Shown: positions 6,909 to 17,456, numbered from the stretch's first letter. The stretch: 64,000 nt of DNA from Thermoplasmata archaeon (GCA_021806345.1 JAJZXP010000301.1:62001-126000), one strand, 5' to 3'. Notes: generated by a model from the letters alone, not told the origin. Made by a program: numbers and translations.

Positions 6909-9806
6909 ATGAAGGATGTCAGAAAGCCTGAAAAAGCTGTAAGTGAGATCATAGGTGCAATTCTTTTATTTGCCATAGCCAGTGTGCTGCTCACAAGTTT
7001 CATACTTTGGTATGTTCCCAGCACTGGCACAAACAATGATCTGACCTATCAGGGAAGTACTCAAAGTGCTTTTTCGTCGCTGGACTCAAAGTTACTAGAT
7101 CCAAGTAACACTCCAGGAAGTTCAATTTCGCAAAGTTTCCCCATCGGCATTAGTGGAACTCCACCTTTTACCCCAACTCAAAGTACGAACCTTTACTACT
7201 CTAACAATTTTAATGCCTCATTAAGTTACAAACTCAAAGTTAATTATACAAATGTTGTTACGAACAAAACGGTTAATGTGGCTGCTTGCGCAAATGCAAC
7301 TACAAGTAATATTCTAAATAATAATTATGTAGATCAGCAATTTAAATTTGCCATAAATTTTCAGGAGACTGGTCTACCCGCTGGGTATTACTGGACCGTA
7401 ACTCTAGGGGGAACACAAAAGTCAGGTAGTCCGGTTGCTTCCAATATTCCAAATATAGTTTCATTTAGCTTGCCAAGAGGTTCCTATAGTTACAGTATAT
7501 TCTCTGATAATCAAACAGTTCTCCCTAGTCCATCTGCGGGAACTGTAAAGGTCACAGATCAAGAAACAACCTTAAAAGTGGAGTTTTCCAATTCAACAGC
7601 ACTTCAAAAGAGTGTGGTTGCATCGGCCTTCGGACCTACAACGGAAGTAAATAACATAAATTCAGCAAATTCTATAGGAATTATATGTAACAATAAACTT
7701 ACTAAAATAACAGATGAAAATTATTGGCTTAATAATACTGCATTAAAAATGGGAACTGAAAATTATTATCCACTGGCTTCGCAGCAATTCTGCGCTAATA
7801 AAAACACTCCAGTAAGTTATTTAAAATTTTATTTGGAACCAAATACAAACTTCTGTAAACAAGTAGTTCAAGGAAACGCCAGTTTGTTTACTGAAATCTC
7901 TACTTCTCCTTTTTCCACAAGTTCCATCTTTGCATTTAATTTTACAAATGTCAGTCACTCCCACGGCTCAAGCGAATACACTTCTAGCTCAATTCCAATA
8001 AACGCCACCCTTAAAAACCCAAAAAAGGGCGAAACTATATATCTCAATCCTACAGGTTCTGATAAAACATATTACATAAACTTCTTTGAGGCAGTAAATG
8101 AATCAGCCAATAACTATCCAAAGAATGTAAACAATGTTAAGGGGTTTCTGAAATTCGATAATCAAAACTCTGGATATGGATATGGACCAAACGAATTCAT
8201 AGGAACAATTTCAAATCCTACAACCTTCTCTAACACTGGAGTTTCATACTACTATGAGGCCACTGTCAGTGCAGAAGGATGTAGTATTAATGGACATTCA
8301 AATCAAGCAATACAAACAGACTTTTATATTATCTCAGAGCAACTAATCACTTCAAACAGTTATTATTATTTTCTTTTAGGATATAATATAACGAGTAATG
8401 CTGCCAAGGGAAAATTAATAGTTCAACAAACAGGTCTCCCCTCCGGTTCCAATTGGAACTTCTATCTTGGAGGAAAGCATTACTCCCCTAGCACGACTCA
8501 ACAGTCAAGTTTAACGATTTGTGCCCCTGCAGGAGAACAATATAATTATAGTGTGAAAGACGTAGGAAATTACGTACCTAACCCAGTAACCGGTTTCGTA
8601 TCAATAGTTCAAGGGAAAACTGCCTACATTAATATAAGTTATTTTGAACCTGTAGGTTCACTGCCAAGTTATTGGGCAATTTCTGACAAAGGAATTCAAT
8701 GTTTCAATTTAAGTAAAACTGCATTGATAAACTATATCTCTTTATTTTTGTACAATTATACAATCCCTCCAGGGAATGAGGCTAACAGCATTCCAACGAA
8801 CTATATCCAAATCAACATTTTCAACCAGTCAATTCTTAACAAGGGAAAACTTATATCAAGTCGCATAATTAAAGTGGATCAAACTGGTTGGGTGCAGGTA
8901 TTTCTTACCAATTCCACAATTGGATATAAGCCTTTAAAGTTTACGTCAGGAACGTACGAAATCTGTATTTCAGATGTAAACAGCACTGGGAGTTCAAGCT
9001 ATTCTGGCGACATTGGATGGGGATTTGCGACTATGGGGGGATACGACAGCTATCTTGAAAGAGTAATGTCAAATTCTCTTAGCGGTGATATTGGAACGGT
9101 ACGTGGGTCAACAGTGACCCAGTACAACTCTAATTCCCCCAACACTTGCACTGTCACTAACCAGACTTTTATGTATCAAATAGGGTGTTACAATGTCAGT
9201 TCATCCAGTAAAATTTTGCATTACACTATATGCCCCAGCATAAAGATATACGGCTCTATCAATTCAAAGGGTCAAACTCAGTTTACCTTAACAGAAACTG
9301 AAGTTCTACAGGATGGAATTGTTCTTACCGCTGGTAAAGGGGTTACTTATGTCACAGTCAATCCTCTTCCAATTAGGGTAGTAGATTCCAGTAAGCGAGG
9401 AATATCTCTGAGTTCAATAGCATACAACATGAGCATTCAAAAGGGAATTTCAACTTCTGTTAGCGGAAGCGGAAGCACCATAGTTTCAATGACAATGAAA
9501 AGTCAGACAGCTACAAATTACACCGTGGGGAATAGTTATGTTTTTAGTAATAAACTGGGTCCTGTGGATAGTATAGAACTACTGCGATACAACTACACAA
9601 TTCACTCTTCATACGCTAAATACTGGGCAGATACACTTTACAGTGAACTACTTGGAAGCGGGCAAAACTATTCTTCATTTTTGCTATTCCACCATTTTAA
9701 ATTTAAGCTGTCTGGCAGTACGGAAAAAGTAAGTATGTACGGGGGAAGCGTTCCGCTTTATTCAGTAAACTTTAAACTTGTAAATTTCGAGATAGACTCC
9801 ATCTGA
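6909..9806 (+). CDS. Large pilin-like surface protein with two GLPxG modules
   Basis: A 965-residue predicted extracellular protein. The N-terminus (KAVSEIIGAILLFAIASVLL, about residues 9-28) matches the archaeal type IV pilin N-terminal domain: a short charged leader, then a hydrophobic helix. The rest is rich in Asn, Ser, Thr and Tyr with many N-glycosylation sequons. Two related modules begin FQETGLPAGYYWTVTLGG (about residue 151) and VQQTGLPSGSNWNFYLGG (about residue 503), a repeat common in Thermoplasmata surface proteins. It is far longer than a normal pilin, so it may be an adhesin or cell-envelope protein using a pilin anchor. It stands alone behind a promoter with two inverted repeats and a divergent winged-helix gene. 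Function is inferred. Confidence 0.8.
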   Translation: MKDVRKPEKAVSEIIGAILLFAIASVLLTSFILWYVPSTGTNNDLTYQGSTQSAFSSLDSKLLDPSNTPGSSISQSFPIGISGTPPFTPTQSTNLYYSNNFNASLSYKLKVNYTNVVTNKTVNVAACANATTSNILNNNYVDQQFKFAINFQETGLPAGYYWTVTLGGTQKSGSPVASNIPNIVSFSLPRGSYSYSIFSDNQTVLPSPSAGTVKVTDQETTLKVEFSNSTALQKSVVASAFGPTTEVNNINSANSIGIICNNKLTKITDENYWLNNTALKMGTENYYPLASQQFCANKNTPVSYLKFYLEPNTNFCKQVVQGNASLFTEISTSPFSTSSIFAFNFTNVSHSHGSSEYTSSSIPINATLKNPKKGETIYLNPTGSDKTYYINFFEAVNESANNYPKNVNNVKGFLKFDNQNSGYGYGPNEFIGTISNPTTFSNTGVSYYYEATVSAEGCSINGHSNQAIQTDFYIISEQLITSNSYYYFLLGYNITSNAAKGKLIVQQTGLPSGSNWNFYLGGKHYSPSTTQQSSLTICAPAGEQYNYSVKDVGNYVPNPVTGFVSIVQGKTAYINISYFEPVGSLPSYWAISDKGIQCFNLSKTALINYISLFLYNYTIPPGNEANSIPTNYIQINIFNQSILNKGKLISSRIIKVDQTGWVQVFLTNSTIGYKPLKFTSGTYEICISDVNSTGSSSYSGDIGWGFATMGGYDSYLERVMSNSLSGDIGTVRGSTVTQYNSNSPNTCTVTNQTFMYQIGCYNVSSSSKILHYTICPSIKIYGSINSKGQTQFTLTETEVLQDGIVLTAGKGVTYVTVNPLPIRVVDSSKRGISLSSIAYNMSIQKGISTSVSGSGSTIVSMTMKSQTATNYTVGNSYVFSNKLGPVDSIELLRYNYTIHSSYAKYWADTLYSELLGSGQNYSSFLLFHHFKFKLSGSTEKVSMYGGSVPLYSVNFKLVNFEIDSI

Positions 9807-9833
9807 AAATGAACTGAGTAAAATATTTAAAAA

Positions 9834-10382
9834 TTAATCAAATTCCATTTCAAATTTTTCATCGAAACTTTTCATTGATCCTGATATTTGTTTCCTTGCT
9901 TCCTCTGCGTTCCCATAATCACTTACAGACGTTTTCTTTCCTTCCAATATTTTGTAAGTTTCAAAAAAGTTTTTAATTTCTGCCAGCAGTTGTGGATTGA
10001 CATCAGTGATATCGTTAATTTTTTTGTTCATGGGGTCTTTTGAGGCAACTGCAATGATCTTATCATCTTTATCCCCCCCATCGATCATGTGCATTACTCC
10101 AATAGGACGTGCCTTAACTATAACTCCTGGATGTAGCGGAAACGAAGTTAAAACCAATATATCGATTGGATCCCCATCATCATAGTACGTTCTTGGAACA
10201 AATCCGTAATCCGCAGGATACATTACAGATGAATGCAGGACTCTGTCCAGAATGATGCCTGGGCCTTCCTTATTTACTTCGTATTTATTCCTGCTTCCCT
10301 TTGGTGTCTCAATAACAGCATTTACTTCATCTGGAGCATTCTCTCCCGGACTGGTTGTGATCCACAAACTATTATTTGCCAT
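9834..10382 (-). CDS. ppa: Inorganic pyrophosphatase (family I)
   Basis: Hydrolyses pyrophosphate to two phosphates, pulling biosynthetic reactions forward in the cytoplasm. 182 residues, a typical soluble family I length. Seen: the metal-binding signature DDGDPIDILVL (about residues 69-79), the preceding YPADYGFVP segment, and the later acidic pair DGGDKDDKI that completes the metal site. It converges on the large surface-protein gene; only 27 bases separate their stops. Confidence 0.96.
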   Translation of the reverse strand: MANNSLWITTSPGENAPDEVNAVIETPKGSRNKYEVNKEGPGIILDRVLHSSVMYPADYGFVPRTYYDDGDPIDILVLTSFPLHPGVIVKARPIGVMHMIDGGDKDDKIIAVASKDPMNKKINDITDVNPQLLAEIKNFFETYKILEGKKTSVSDYGNAEEARKQISGSMKSFDEKFEMEFD

Positions 10383-10518
10383 GCTTAGGGATAACTACAA
10401 TATTTATAATAATATCTTGGATGGATTATTTGAGTAAGAAGAGAGCAATGCTAACGGGGTCGTCCAAATATGGCCTCTATTTCTATAACTGTTATATATA
10501 ACATTAAACTAAAGCCAT

Positions 10519-11463
10519 GTGACCGAAAATAAATACGAACAGGTTTACAAAAAGCAGCATTACGGTCTAGTTGGAAAGCATTCAGCTGTAAAGGTATGCC
10601 ATTGGACAAAGAGCGAATTAACAGGTGGAAAATCATGTTACAAGGGAACATTCTATGGCATCAATTCACATCAGTGTGTTCAGATGACCCCAGCTTTGAA
10701 TTCATGCACGGAAAACTGCTCATTTTGCTGGAGATTTAACGGGTTTGACTCAATGCACATAGGAGACGAAGATGATCCAGAATTTATTCTGGAGGAAAGC
10801 ATAAAAGCCCATCTAAAATTGATATCAGGTTTCAAGGGCAACCCAAAGGTTAAAGAGGAAAAATGGAAGGAAGCTTCCAATCCAAAGCATATAGCAATTT
10901 CATTAACCGGAGAACCAACTCTCTACACAAGACTTGGAGAATTCATCGAACTTGCGCACAAGAGGGGCATGTCAACATTTCTGGTGACTAATGGAACACT
11001 GCCAATGGTACTGGAAAAATTGTCACCGTTGCCCACTCAATTATATGTAACAACAGCAGGTCCAGATAAAAAGACATTTAATGAACTATTGAACCCCACA
11101 ATGGGGAATGCATGGGAAAATTTCCAAAAAACACTTGAGTTGTTGCCATCACTCAACACAAGGAAGGTTATCAGACACACTCTTGTGAAAGATTTCAATA
11201 TGCCATTTATAGAGGAATATGCAAAGATGGACAATATTGCATCACCGGATTTCATCGAGTCAAAGGGGTATGTGCATGTTGGGCAATCAATTGCGAGATT
11301 ATCAATTGATAATATGCCCTCTCACAAGGAAATTATGGATTTTACCAAGGATCTCGGATACAAGCTTAATTATGAAATAGTTGCTGACAGGGAAGAAAGC
11401 AGAGTATCATTACTTGCGAAGGATCCTTCAAAGGCAAAGATAGACTTCGAAAATATAAAATAA
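10519..11463 (+). CDS. taw1: tRNA 4-demethylwyosine synthase (Taw1/TYW1), radical SAM
   Basis: Condenses N1-methylguanosine-37 of tRNA-Phe with pyruvate to give imG-14, the first tricyclic wyosine step. 314 residues, the archaeal form without the flavodoxin domain. Seen: the radical-SAM cluster CTENCSFC (about residues 61-68), an additional upstream Cys group (CHWTKS, CYKG, HQC) known to bind a second cluster in this family, and a SAM-binding ISLTGEPTLY segment. The reading frame starts with GTG at 10519. An ATG at 10517 is out of frame. Confidence 0.93.
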   Translation: MTENKYEQVYKKQHYGLVGKHSAVKVCHWTKSELTGGKSCYKGTFYGINSHQCVQMTPALNSCTENCSFCWRFNGFDSMHIGDEDDPEFILEESIKAHLKLISGFKGNPKVKEEKWKEASNPKHIAISLTGEPTLYTRLGEFIELAHKRGMSTFLVTNGTLPMVLEKLSPLPTQLYVTTAGPDKKTFNELLNPTMGNAWENFQKTLELLPSLNTRKVIRHTLVKDFNMPFIEEYAKMDNIASPDFIESKGYVHVGQSIARLSIDNMPSHKEIMDFTKDLGYKLNYEIVADREESRVSLLAKDPSKAKIDFENIK

Positions 11464-11500
11464 CAAACTCTTTTTTAAACCAATTAGCAATCGGGATGCA

Positions 11501-12694
11501 ATGCTTGATTTTACATTTAGCGAGGAACAGTTACTTTTAAGAAAAACAGTTCGAGAATTCTGTCAGAGAGAAATCACACCGCGAATAAAGGAAATGATGA
11601 ACAAGAGAAAAATTCCTAAGGAGATAAAAGACGGAATGGCAAGAATGGGGCTGCTTGGAATGGCAATTCCAGAAAAATATGGTGGACCCGGATATGATCC
11701 GGTAACCATAGGTATTGTTGCAGAGGAGATCGGAAGAGCAGATCCTACAGTTTCAATTCCAGTTTTTTTCTTGGTGGATAATGCCTGGGCATACCTACTG
11801 GCAAAGTATGGAAGTGAAAAGCTGAAAGAGGAAATATTGCAAGATGTTGTAACAGGCAAGAAGTATATTGGCATTGCGTCAACAGAGCCAGCATTTGGTT
11901 CTGACGTCGCTTCGATGACAACAGTAGCTGCAAGATCAGGAAACAGTCTTGTTATAAACGGAGAAAAAAGTTACATAAGTCTTGTCAGAGATATTAAGGA
12001 ACAGGGAGGAGGGTTTGTCACCGTGGCAAAGACTGATATAACTAAGCCTGGAACCTCTGGAACATCCCTGATCTATGTGCCTTACACAGAGGATCATATG
12101 GATATTACCTATCTTGAAGAAATGGGAAGGGAAGGATCGAGCTGGGGCGCATTTAGGATAAATAATCTGGAAGTACCTGAACACTACATTATAGGGAAAG
12201 AAAACCAGGGTTTTAAGATAATACATGAAGGCTTTGAATTTGCCAGAGCACTCATTTCAGTAATAAGTGCTGGTGCAGCCTTAGAATCGATAGATAGGGG
12301 AGTGAATTACCTGAAACAGAGGGTTGCATTTGGAAAGGCACTCTCAAAGTTCCAGGGATTACAGTTTCAGGTCGCAGACAACGTGGCAAAAATGGAAACA
12401 GCCTTGGACCTCGGCTACAAAACACTGTGGATTTACGATCAGGAGCAGAGATTCGGTAAGTATACGAGATTTCAGGTAAGTAAAGAAGTGGCGAAGGCAA
12501 AGATGCTATCAACTACATGGGCTTTCGATGCAATTAATGATGCGCTTCAATGGCAGGGTGCGTTCGGTTACTCGAAGGATTGCCCTGAGGAATGGGCATT
12601 AAGAGGTGTAAGGTCCTTCATGCTTGCCGAGGGCTCAAGAGAGATAATGAAGCAAATAATTGCCAGAGAGACCATTGGCAAGGAATATATCTAG
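11501..12694 (+). CDS. Acyl-CoA dehydrogenase
   Basis: An FAD enzyme that makes the alpha-beta double bond in an acyl-CoA, linked to fatty-acid or branched-chain acid breakdown. 397 residues, a normal length. Seen: the N-terminal helical domain (FTFSEEQLLLRKTVREF), the middle beta domain with ASTEPAFGSD (about residues 126-135), and the C-terminal AEGSREIMKQIIARE, which holds the Glu used as catalytic base in many family members. Chain-length specificity cannot be read from the sequence. A dienoyl-CoA-reductase-like SDR is encoded at 55.4 kb and could serve the same pathway. Confidence 0.93.
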   Translation: MLDFTFSEEQLLLRKTVREFCQREITPRIKEMMNKRKIPKEIKDGMARMGLLGMAIPEKYGGPGYDPVTIGIVAEEIGRADPTVSIPVFFLVDNAWAYLLAKYGSEKLKEEILQDVVTGKKYIGIASTEPAFGSDVASMTTVAARSGNSLVINGEKSYISLVRDIKEQGGGFVTVAKTDITKPGTSGTSLIYVPYTEDHMDITYLEEMGREGSSWGAFRINNLEVPEHYIIGKENQGFKIIHEGFEFARALISVISAGAALESIDRGVNYLKQRVAFGKALSKFQGLQFQVADNVAKMETALDLGYKTLWIYDQEQRFGKYTRFQVSKEVAKAKMLSTTWAFDAINDALQWQGAFGYSKDCPEEWALRGVRSFMLAEGSREIMKQIIARETIGKEYI

Positions 12695-12728
12695 GCAAAA
12701 CTTATTAATACACAAACCATTGATAACT

Positions 12729-13499
12729 ATGAGATGTCCAGTTTGCGGAACTGACATCAGAGAAAACTCGGATCACTGCCCTATCTGCCTTTCAAGCTTC
12801 ACAGGCAAGCAACTTAATTCCGATGCTTCTTTTAATCCTTTTCTGAATCTTGGAGTCATATCAATATTTATGTTCCTCGTGTTGTCCATAATAAACATCA
12901 TCTATTCGCGCAATTCCTTTTTCACCTTTCCCGAGTCTATTATAATAATATCCGCAATTTTCATTTTCTCCAGCAGTCTTTATAAACTGGAAAAAGTCTA
13001 TACAAATTATGGCGGGGGCAGTCAATCACTAAAGTATTCCAGCGAAATAGGGGCCTCATTCATAGGATACATCTCATTGATTGTATTTGGCATACTCTTT
13101 GCGATTCACTCAATAATCATTTTTACATCTGGGTCAGGAAATATATTTTTTGCGATAAATTCCTTCACTGCCTATCTTTCAGGGCTCATATTTGCCATTT
13201 TTGAAATCCTGTCTGCCATTTATATTTTTGGAATCCTAAAAGTTGGAAAAGAATTCAATAACCTCCTTCTTAGAATATGCGGGTTTATATTTCTCCTTGG
13301 GGGCCTGATCTGGGGAATATTTATATGGGTCAGTGGAACTCTCTTTTTACCAATTCTCAACGACGAATTTACACAACTCGTATTCGACATTCCATATTCA
13401 AACTATTTCCTGATTTCCGGTCTGATGATGATGTTTTTATCGTTATTGGTAATGTTAATATTACATTCACGAACCTACGTGAGGTCATTGCAATCCTGA
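12729..13499 (+). CDS. Zinc-ribbon membrane protein
   Basis: A 256-residue protein. The ATG at 12729 is chosen because it puts the zinc ribbon at the extreme N-terminus (MRCPVCGTD then CPIC, two CxxC pairs), as is usual for this type of archaeal protein; an upstream in-frame start overlaps the acyl-CoA dehydrogenase gene. After the ribbon come about six hydrophobic helices, for example around residues 37-57, 63-80 and 105-130. It is a predicted integral membrane protein of unknown function. It lies 34 bases after the dehydrogenase gene and overlaps the end of the convergent flippase gene by 15 bases. Confidence 0.75.
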   Translation: MRCPVCGTDIRENSDHCPICLSSFTGKQLNSDASFNPFLNLGVISIFMFLVLSIINIIYSRNSFFTFPESIIIISAIFIFSSSLYKLEKVYTNYGGGSQSLKYSSEIGASFIGYISLIVFGILFAIHSIIIFTSGSGNIFFAINSFTAYLSGLIFAIFEILSAIYIFGILKVGKEFNNLLLRICGFIFLLGGLIWGIFIWVSGTLFLPILNDEFTQLVFDIPYSNYFLISGLMMMFLSLLVMLILHSRTYVRSLQS

Positions 13500-14996
13500 T
13501 CGACTGTTTGGAATAAGATTTTTTATAATAGTCTTTACCTGATACATCGTGATTTCCTTTGTAAGTATGCTCATCAGCGCGTATAGTGCAAAACCTGCTA
13601 GAACGATTGGAAACAGCAACATAAATGGATATGGCCTGACGTAGAAAGCGGAAAATAAAAATAAAATTCCAGTGGGCAAAGCAATCAAAAGGTGTATTGA
13701 GAATGTTGATTTTGTCCTATTTTTGTTTAATTTTCGGTGAAGTTCCTTATTCATAGCATATGATATCAATTGGCAAACGGTGAAAGAAATCGTCGCACCT
13801 TCAACTCCTAGTCCAAACAGCTTAAAACCAAATATTTCATTTGGTATCAGCACTAGATTCATCGCAATGTTCAAAACGATGGAAATGAGGGATATTCTTG
13901 CCATAACCCACTGTTTGCCCATTGAGGCTATTGATGAAGAGAATGGCTGAATCAGGACAGTTAGATAGGCTCCAACTGCGATTATGCTGAACGATGGCCA
14001 GTATGAAATATATGTTGCGTTAAGAAGGTTTAGGATAAATGGTGAAAGTAGGAAGAATGCCAGAACAAATGGCATGGCTAGAAGCGATAGAATTCTTTCA
14101 TACTCTATCACATCTCTATCGTATTCCTTAGAATCTTTGGCGTTATGTGTAGAGAGGAGAGGAATCAAGAACATTCCAACAGGTCCAGAGAGGGAACCTA
14201 TAATTGATACCATTCTCTGGTCTGCATAAAGGGCTCCTGTGGCTACAGCACCCCAGAAGAACTGGACAATGATTTTGTCAACACTCAGATTTATAATGCC
14301 AAGACTTGTTGAAAGGGAAAGCGGGAGCGCAAATTTGATGTATTTAGCATAATCCCTTTTCCCGCTCTTTTTGAAATGCCATGGTTTCCCAAACATGAAC
14401 AAGATTACAAGGTACATAAAATAAGATACGTCGTAAAAGAACGCAAGAACTATAACAACATTAATTCCAATTCTTCCTTCCATGTGCAGCATGAACAGAA
14501 TTCCAAGAACCACAAAAATTAAGTTTCTGAATAAAGATTCTATGAGCCTAGGGACCGCGAGTTTAAAGGACTGAAATGTTGATCTGAAGTATGAAGTTAA
14601 GACCGGAATTAAACTTTGAAATGAAAAATAGGGTATTATGGTCAAGATCGCCCAGAATTCTATTGAATTTTCAAAACCCTTCTTTAGAACATAAACCCAG
14701 ATTAGAAGTGAACCTACGATAGCGACAACATATATCAGATTCAGAACTACTTTGATAAACACAATAGTGCTTAAATCAGCTTTTTTGTCTGTATCTTGTG
14801 AGACAAATTTCAAATAAGTTGTATTGAAACCTAGATCAAGGATTAAGGAAAGCATTCCTCCAAAAGCGAGAGCGTAACTGAGATATCCCCAGTACAGGGG
14901 ACCAATGAACCGAAGTATAAAAAAAAGAGATATATATCCTGCCAGTGAGGATACTATAGTCTGAAACATCAACACAGGAGATTTAGTAGAAAGCAA
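13485..14996 (-). CDS. Polysaccharide/lipid-linked oligosaccharide flippase (Wzx, MOP superfamily)
   Basis: A 503-residue integral membrane protein with 12-14 predicted helices, beginning with the family-like VSSLAGYISLFFILRFIGPLYWG region and carrying long hydrophobic stretches throughout. Proteins of this type flip lipid-linked glycans across the membrane for glycoprotein or envelope assembly. In this wall-less lineage it most likely serves N-glycan or glycolipid export. A sugar nucleotidyltransferase and UDP-sulfoquinovose synthase 29-32 kb away could supply such glycans. The 3' end overlaps the zinc-ribbon membrane-protein gene tail to tail. Confidence 0.85.
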   Translation of the reverse strand: MLSTKSPVLMFQTIVSSLAGYISLFFILRFIGPLYWGYLSYALAFGGMLSLILDLGFNTTYLKFVSQDTDKKADLSTIVFIKVVLNLIYVVAIVGSLLIWVYVLKKGFENSIEFWAILTIIPYFSFQSLIPVLTSYFRSTFQSFKLAVPRLIESLFRNLIFVVLGILFMLHMEGRIGINVVIVLAFFYDVSYFMYLVILFMFGKPWHFKKSGKRDYAKYIKFALPLSLSTSLGIINLSVDKIIVQFFWGAVATGALYADQRMVSIIGSLSGPVGMFLIPLLSTHNAKDSKEYDRDVIEYERILSLLAMPFVLAFFLLSPFILNLLNATYISYWPSFSIIAVGAYLTVLIQPFSSSIASMGKQWVMARISLISIVLNIAMNLVLIPNEIFGFKLFGLGVEGATISFTVCQLISYAMNKELHRKLNKNRTKSTFSIHLLIALPTGILFLFSAFYVRPYPFMLLFPIVLAGFALYALMSILTKEITMYQVKTIIKNLIPNSRSGLQ

Positions 14997-15046
14997 CTTG
15001 TCCCTTGAGCGTAAATAAAATATTAAATGTTTTTAGTTATTTGTAT

Positions 15047-16672
15047 CTAATCGTCTCCTGCTCCCGGCGCTCCACCTGCAGGAGGTGCTCCTCCACCAGA
15101 TCCTTTTGTTGCTATAACATCATCAATTCTAAGAATCATTACAGCAGCTTCAGTTGCAGCATCTATTGCCTGTCTTCCAACTCTTATTGGCTCAATGACT
15201 CCGGCCTTTGTCATATCTTCAATTTCCCCAGAGTAAAGATTCAGTCCGAATTTGCTCTTGCCTTCTGCGTGAGCCTTCCTCAGGTTTATCAGTATATCAA
15301 TGGCGTTAATTCCTGCATTTTCTGCCAATGCTCTTGGGATTTCCTCCATCGCGTTGGCAAATTTCTCAATTGCCAGCTGCTGTCTTCCACCAACTTTTGT
15401 TGCGTAGTCCCTCATTTTAACTGCAATTTCTATGGCCGAAGCTCCTCCTCCAGAAACAAATTTTCCATCTTCGATAACAGCTGCCACTACATGAATTGCG
15501 TCAACCATAGACCTTTCAATTTCATCAACGACGTGCTCTGTGCCACCTCTTATCAGCAGACTGACTGCTTTTGGATTTTCGCATCCTGTTACAAAGGTAA
15601 GGTAATCATCGCCAATTTTTACCTGCTCGACGCTTTTTGCTTTGCCCAAATCAGATGCACTGAGTTCATCCACTGATGAAGCAATTGAAGCTCCAGTTGC
15701 CTTGGCAAGTTTTTCAATATCGCTCTTCTTTACCCTTCTCACTGCATAAATACCATCCTTTGATAGATAATGTTGGGCAAGGTCGTCAATTCCCTTTTGA
15801 GTTATCAGAACTGTTGCGCCCGTTTCCTTAATCTTATTTACCATTTCCTTCAGCAATTTCTCCTCCTCTGAAAGGAACTTCTGTATCATGGTAGGGTCAT
15901 CAATTCTTATATTTGTATCAAATTCAGGCTTTTTAATTTCAAGTGCCGCATTCATAACTGCAATTTTCGCATCTTTCACGATATCAGGCATTCCTGGGTG
16001 AACCTTTTCCTTATCAACTATAATTCCAGATATCAACTGTGTGTCCTCGATTTCTCCTCCCTGCTTTTTCACAATCTGAACATTGTCAAGATCTACTCTG
16101 AAGCCCTTATCCTTCTTCTCGGCAACAGCCTTAATAGTATCGTATGAAATTTTTGCAAGTTCCTTTTTGCTACCTGATGCAGACTTGCTGCTCAGGGAAG
16201 TTTCAGCCATTTTGACAATTTTTTCCTCATCTGACATTTTTACGTCTGTGGCAACAGAGTCCAGTATCTCCTTTGCTTTCTCTGCAGCCATTCTGTAACC
16301 TTCAGCAATAACAGTTGGATGTACATTCTGGTTAATGAGTCCCTCTGCCTCTTGAAGTAAAGCTCCAGCAATAACAACGGCTGTTGTGGTACCATCTCCA
16401 ACCATCTGATCCTGGGTCTTGGAGACTTCCACCATCATCTTGGCAGCTGGATGTTCTACGTCCATTTCCTTTAGGATTGTTACACCATCGTTTGTTATAA
16501 CAATATCCCCTAAAGAGTCCACCAGCATCTTATCCATTCCTCTTGGTCCTAGACTGGTTCTGACAGCAGAGGCAATTCCCTTTGCTGCATCAATATTCGC
16601 CTTCATGGCATCTTTGCCAGTTTCTCTTTTGGAACCTTCTTTTAATATAAATATAGGTTGTCCTCCCATCAT
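15047..16672 (-). CDS. thsB: Thermosome (group II chaperonin) subunit, beta-like
   Basis: A subunit of the ATP-driven double-ring chaperonin that folds cytoplasmic proteins. Read from the ATG at 16670-16672 (a second ATG follows directly) it is 541 residues, the normal size; an upstream in-frame codon would add 43 residues of non-chaperonin sequence. Seen: [14 protein letters not shown] at the start, [13 protein letters not shown], the ATPase motif GDGTTTAVV (about residues 91-99), and a Gly/Ala/Pro-rich acidic tail ([15 protein letters not shown]). The N-terminal sequence matches the Thermoplasma beta subunit better than alpha. A TATA-like TTTATATAG lies upstream at about 16701-16711. Confidence 0.93.
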   Translation of the reverse strand: MMGGQPIFILKEGSKRETGKDAMKANIDAAKGIASAVRTSLGPRGMDKMLVDSLGDIVITNDGVTILKEMDVEHPAAKMMVEVSKTQDQMVGDGTTTAVVIAGALLQEAEGLINQNVHPTVIAEGYRMAAEKAKEILDSVATDVKMSDEEKIVKMAETSLSSKSASGSKKELAKISYDTIKAVAEKKDKGFRVDLDNVQIVKKQGGEIEDTQLISGIIVDKEKVHPGMPDIVKDAKIAVMNAALEIKKPEFDTNIRIDDPTMIQKFLSEEEKLLKEMVNKIKETGATVLITQKGIDDLAQHYLSKDGIYAVRRVKKSDIEKLAKATGASIASSVDELSASDLGKAKSVEQVKIGDDYLTFVTGCENPKAVSLLIRGGTEHVVDEIERSMVDAIHVVAAVIEDGKFVSGGGASAIEIAVKMRDYATKVGGRQQLAIEKFANAMEEIPRALAENAGINAIDILINLRKAHAEGKSKFGLNLYSGEIEDMTKAGVIEPIRVGRQAIDAATEAAVMILRIDDVIATKGSGGGAPPAGGAPGAGDD

Positions 16673-16988
16673 AGTAATCACATGGTAAAAATAAACTTCT
16701 ATATAAATGTTGTTAAATAAGAGGCTTTGAACCAGAAAGGCAAAAGGAATAAGGTGAGTGAGGAGAAGTCCGCATTCAAGTGACTTGCGAAGGAGAAACA
16801 TATTGAGTGTATTTCATCGAGGCGAATCGCAGTATTTCAAGTAAGATCGCCGACTGGCAAAGGTCACCAGTATAAAAGATCGTGAATTCCCAGAGTTCAG
16901 TCAGTTCAAACTCTTAAACTGTCTTCTGATTTTCAATTCTATATAGAATGATTGAAAAATTTTTAAATTATAAATAGCATCCTGTTGT
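16673..16988. promoter_or_regulatory. Divergent intergenic region between thermosome and Nudix genes
   Basis: 316 bases without a convincing gene. It holds the thermosome TATA-like box near 16701-16711 and an AT-rich promoter for the Nudix gene (about 16955-16975). In between is a less AT-rich stretch with a small hairpin (ACTGG and CCAGT flanking nine bases near 16853-16871) and the motif TGAAATAC twice when read on the minus strand. It could be a heat-shock control region or a small RNA; nothing proves either. Confidence 0.4.
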
Positions 16989-17456
16989 GTGTCCGGTGAA
17001 AGGAAGGAAACATCTGTCTGCATTCTGACTTGTGGTAATTATATTCTGTTGCTGAAAAGAAAGGTGAGACTTGGGGATCCTTGGTCTGGAGACATGTGTT
17101 TCCCAGGGGGATTCATCAAGCAAGGAGAGAGTCCCAAAGAGGCCGCTGAGAGAGAACTTCATGAGGAAACTTCAGTTGGCAAAGAAGACATTCATTTTAT
17201 CAGCAAAATTCAAATTTTTCACCCAGTGAGATTTCCGGAGATTAATGTGTATCCATTTTTATTTTCATCCGAAAAAGAACTACCAGTTGTGGTTGGAGAT
17301 GAAATGGAGAGGGGAGGATGGTATAAAATAGGTGAGGAAATCCAACATCACGATGATACAAAGGGGGATTTCCTGGAATGGAATAATGATATAGTCTGGG
17401 GACTGACGTTTAGAATTTACTCCTATCTAATTCAAAATCATCTAATAGGCCACTAA
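16989..17456 (+). CDS. Nudix hydrolase
   Basis: 155 residues, starting with GTG. Hydrolyses a nucleoside diphosphate linked to another group; the substrate is unknown. The Nudix box begins at GGFIKQGES (about residues 41-49) and continues EAAERELHEETSV. Compared with the consensus, the Gly after the EE pair is Ser, a tolerated change. The preceding LLKRKVRLGDPWSG and MCFPGG segments resemble CoA-pyrophosphatase-like members, so coenzyme A or NADH are possible substrates. The gene converges on the GHMP kinase with a four-base overlap. Confidence 0.85.
   Translation: MSGERKETSVCILTCGNYILLLKRKVRLGDPWSGDMCFPGGFIKQGESPKEAAERELHEETSVGKEDIHFISKIQIFHPVRFPEINVYPFLFSSEKELPVVVGDEMERGGWYKIGEEIQHHDDTKGDFLEWNNDIVWGLTFRIYSYLIQNHLIGH

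Noticed and set aside
16673..16801. 43-codon N-terminal extension of the thermosome frame
   Set aside because: The sequence is hydrophobic and unlike chaperonins, and the family start MMGGQPIF with a TATA box upstream of it lies at 16672.
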